A stretch of DNA of 64,000 nucleotides. Origin: an uncultured Bifidobacterium sp. (GTDB taxonomy: Bacteria > Actinomycetota > Actinomycetes > Actinomycetales > Bifidobacteriaceae). The notes beneath the pieces are model-generated. The model did not search any database. It was not told the DNA's origin and worked only from the letters and a program-made list of their open reading frames with translations. Location of the stretch: contig NZ_CAUEQY010000009.1 in NCBI RefSeq assembly GCF_959020145.1, forward strand, positions 1-64,000. Reading direction: 5' to 3'. Every line of letters begins with the position of its first letter. Within the stretch, counting starts at the first letter, position 1. Of this stretch, positions 63,292 to 64,000 are shown in pieces. The translations under genes were made by a program, and so were the position numbers.

Positions 63292-64000
63292 ATGGCGACC
63301 ATCAAGGAGATTGCGAAACGTACGGGATTTTCGCAGGCCACGGTGTCGCGTCTGTTGAATGGCGATCCGACGCTGTCCGTGCGTGAGGAGACGCGTCGCG
63401 CGATCATCCGCGCCAGCGAGGATTTGGGATACAGCGCCCAGGCCAAGCGTATCGTCATTCCGCACGAAGTAGCCTTGTTGGACAACGAGGAGTCCGACGA
63501 AACGCTGCGTGATTCGTATTTTGCCGATTTGCGTTCGGCGCTGGAACATAACGCCAAACAGCAGCGTATGGAGCTCACTGTTTTCCACAGTCTTGACGAG
63601 ATGTTGAATCAGAAGGGGAAATTCGATGGTTTCATGGCTATCGGCGCCAATGTCATAGCCGAAAGCGACCTTGAGAAGTTGCATGAGGTCATGCCATACG
63701 GTGTGTTCATCGATGTGAATCCCGCACCGAACCTGTTTGATTCCGTACAGCCCGACCTACAGCAGACCATGCATGACGCGGTCGAAGCATGTGCGAAGGC
63801 TGGCATGAAGCGTGTCGGATTCATCGGCGGCAAGGGGAGGCTGACGAATTTTTATGAGGTGGACGAAGAGGGGCGTGCCACATATTTTCGGCGTGAAATG
63901 GGCCGTTATGGTCTCGACCTGCGTGGACTGGCGTATTCTGACGGCTTGTTCACCGTGGAAAATGGTCGCAAGCTGGGGGAGCAGTTTATCCGTGACCACA
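63292..64000 (+). CDS. LacI-family transcriptional regulator, cut by the window end
   Basis: 236 residues are present and the frame is open to the last base. GAGGGAG stands just before the ATG. The helix-turn-helix and hinge helix are clear: MATIKEIAKRTGFSQATVSR then LLNGDPTLSVREETRRAI. The sugar-binding domain follows (FDGFMAIGANVI, YGVFIDVNPAPNLFDSVQPD, GMKRVGFIGGKGRLTNFYEV). The layout resembles the LacR/EbgR-type regulators of beta-galactosidase genes. Its target is probably the dyad at 63236 and genes beyond the window. Confidence 0.92.
   Translation, partial: MATIKEIAKRTGFSQATVSRLLNGDPTLSVREETRRAIIRASEDLGYSAQAKRIVIPHEVALLDNEESDETLRDSYFADLRSALEHNAKQQRMELTVFHSLDEMLNQKGKFDGFMAIGANVIAESDLEKLHEVMPYGVFIDVNPAPNLFDSVQPDLQQTMHDAVEACAKAGMKRVGFIGGKGRLTNFYEVDEEGRATYFRREMGRYGLDLRGLAYSDGLFTVENGRKLGEQFIRDH

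Overview
The window reads as a chromosomal segment of a high-GC Gram-positive gut anaerobe, almost certainly a Bifidobacterium, and by gene content probably of the B. adolescentis/catenulatum group. That is inferred from memory of gene families, with no search run. The signs are the oxygen-sensitive class III ribonucleotide reductase pair, many glycoside hydrolases each paired with a local TetR or LacI repressor, GC-rich third codon positions, and AAGGAG-type ribosome binding sites. I see no phage, integrase, insertion sequence or CRISPR array.

Layout. 1-3061: the 3' end of a 5S rRNA with its terminator, then a GH38 alpha-mannosidase pseudogene with three separate lesions. 3101-7274: an unrecognised protein, a lipoprotein joining a substrate-binding-like region to a VWA domain, and a small PH-like protein. 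7399-13357: a nested palindromic element and a minus-strand group UvrD helicase, NUDIX hydrolase, PLD/DEAD/DUF3427 helicase that looks like nucleic-acid defence or repair. 13446-18364: a Gfo/Idh/MocA dehydrogenase, Vsr endonuclease, aminotransferase, Ppx/GppA phosphatase and a lone DUF4391 protein. 18548-21475: a solitary 5S gene, a ParA/ribbon-helix-helix pair, an EEP-family membrane hydrolase, a 52-residue orphan peptide ORF and tRNA-Arg(CCT). 21613-33116: xseAB, nrdDG with two NrdR-like boxes, a 1582-residue acyl-CoA dehydratase activase-type protein, and a glutamate-cysteine ligase.

33153-56748 is a carbohydrate-use island: GH42 beta-galactosidase, an MFS sugar transporter, GH30, two GH5 paralogues, GH43, two GH3 beta-glucosidases and a glycerate kinase, with four related TetR repressors. 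Palindromic operators lie in front of the hydrolase genes and allow a tentative wiring diagram. The GH30/GH5/GH3 set points to beta-linked glucan oligosaccharides and GH43 to xylo- or arabino-oligosaccharides. Between them lie a decayed GNAT gene, a wall-anchored PAP2 phosphatase with a frameshifted signal peptide, and an MFS efflux pump. 57016-61535 is a MarR-controlled heterodimeric ABC exporter. The window ends with a DUF559-type protein, a small basic protein and the start of a LacI-family gene that runs off the edge.

The least explained signal is a set of intergenic elements with the plan repeat-repeat-hairpin-inverted repeat-inverted repeat, each symmetric about one axis. Two 133-bp copies (48196-48328 and 61772-61904) are homologous and lie in opposite orientation. 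A third (7399-7590) has the same plan but unrelated sequence.
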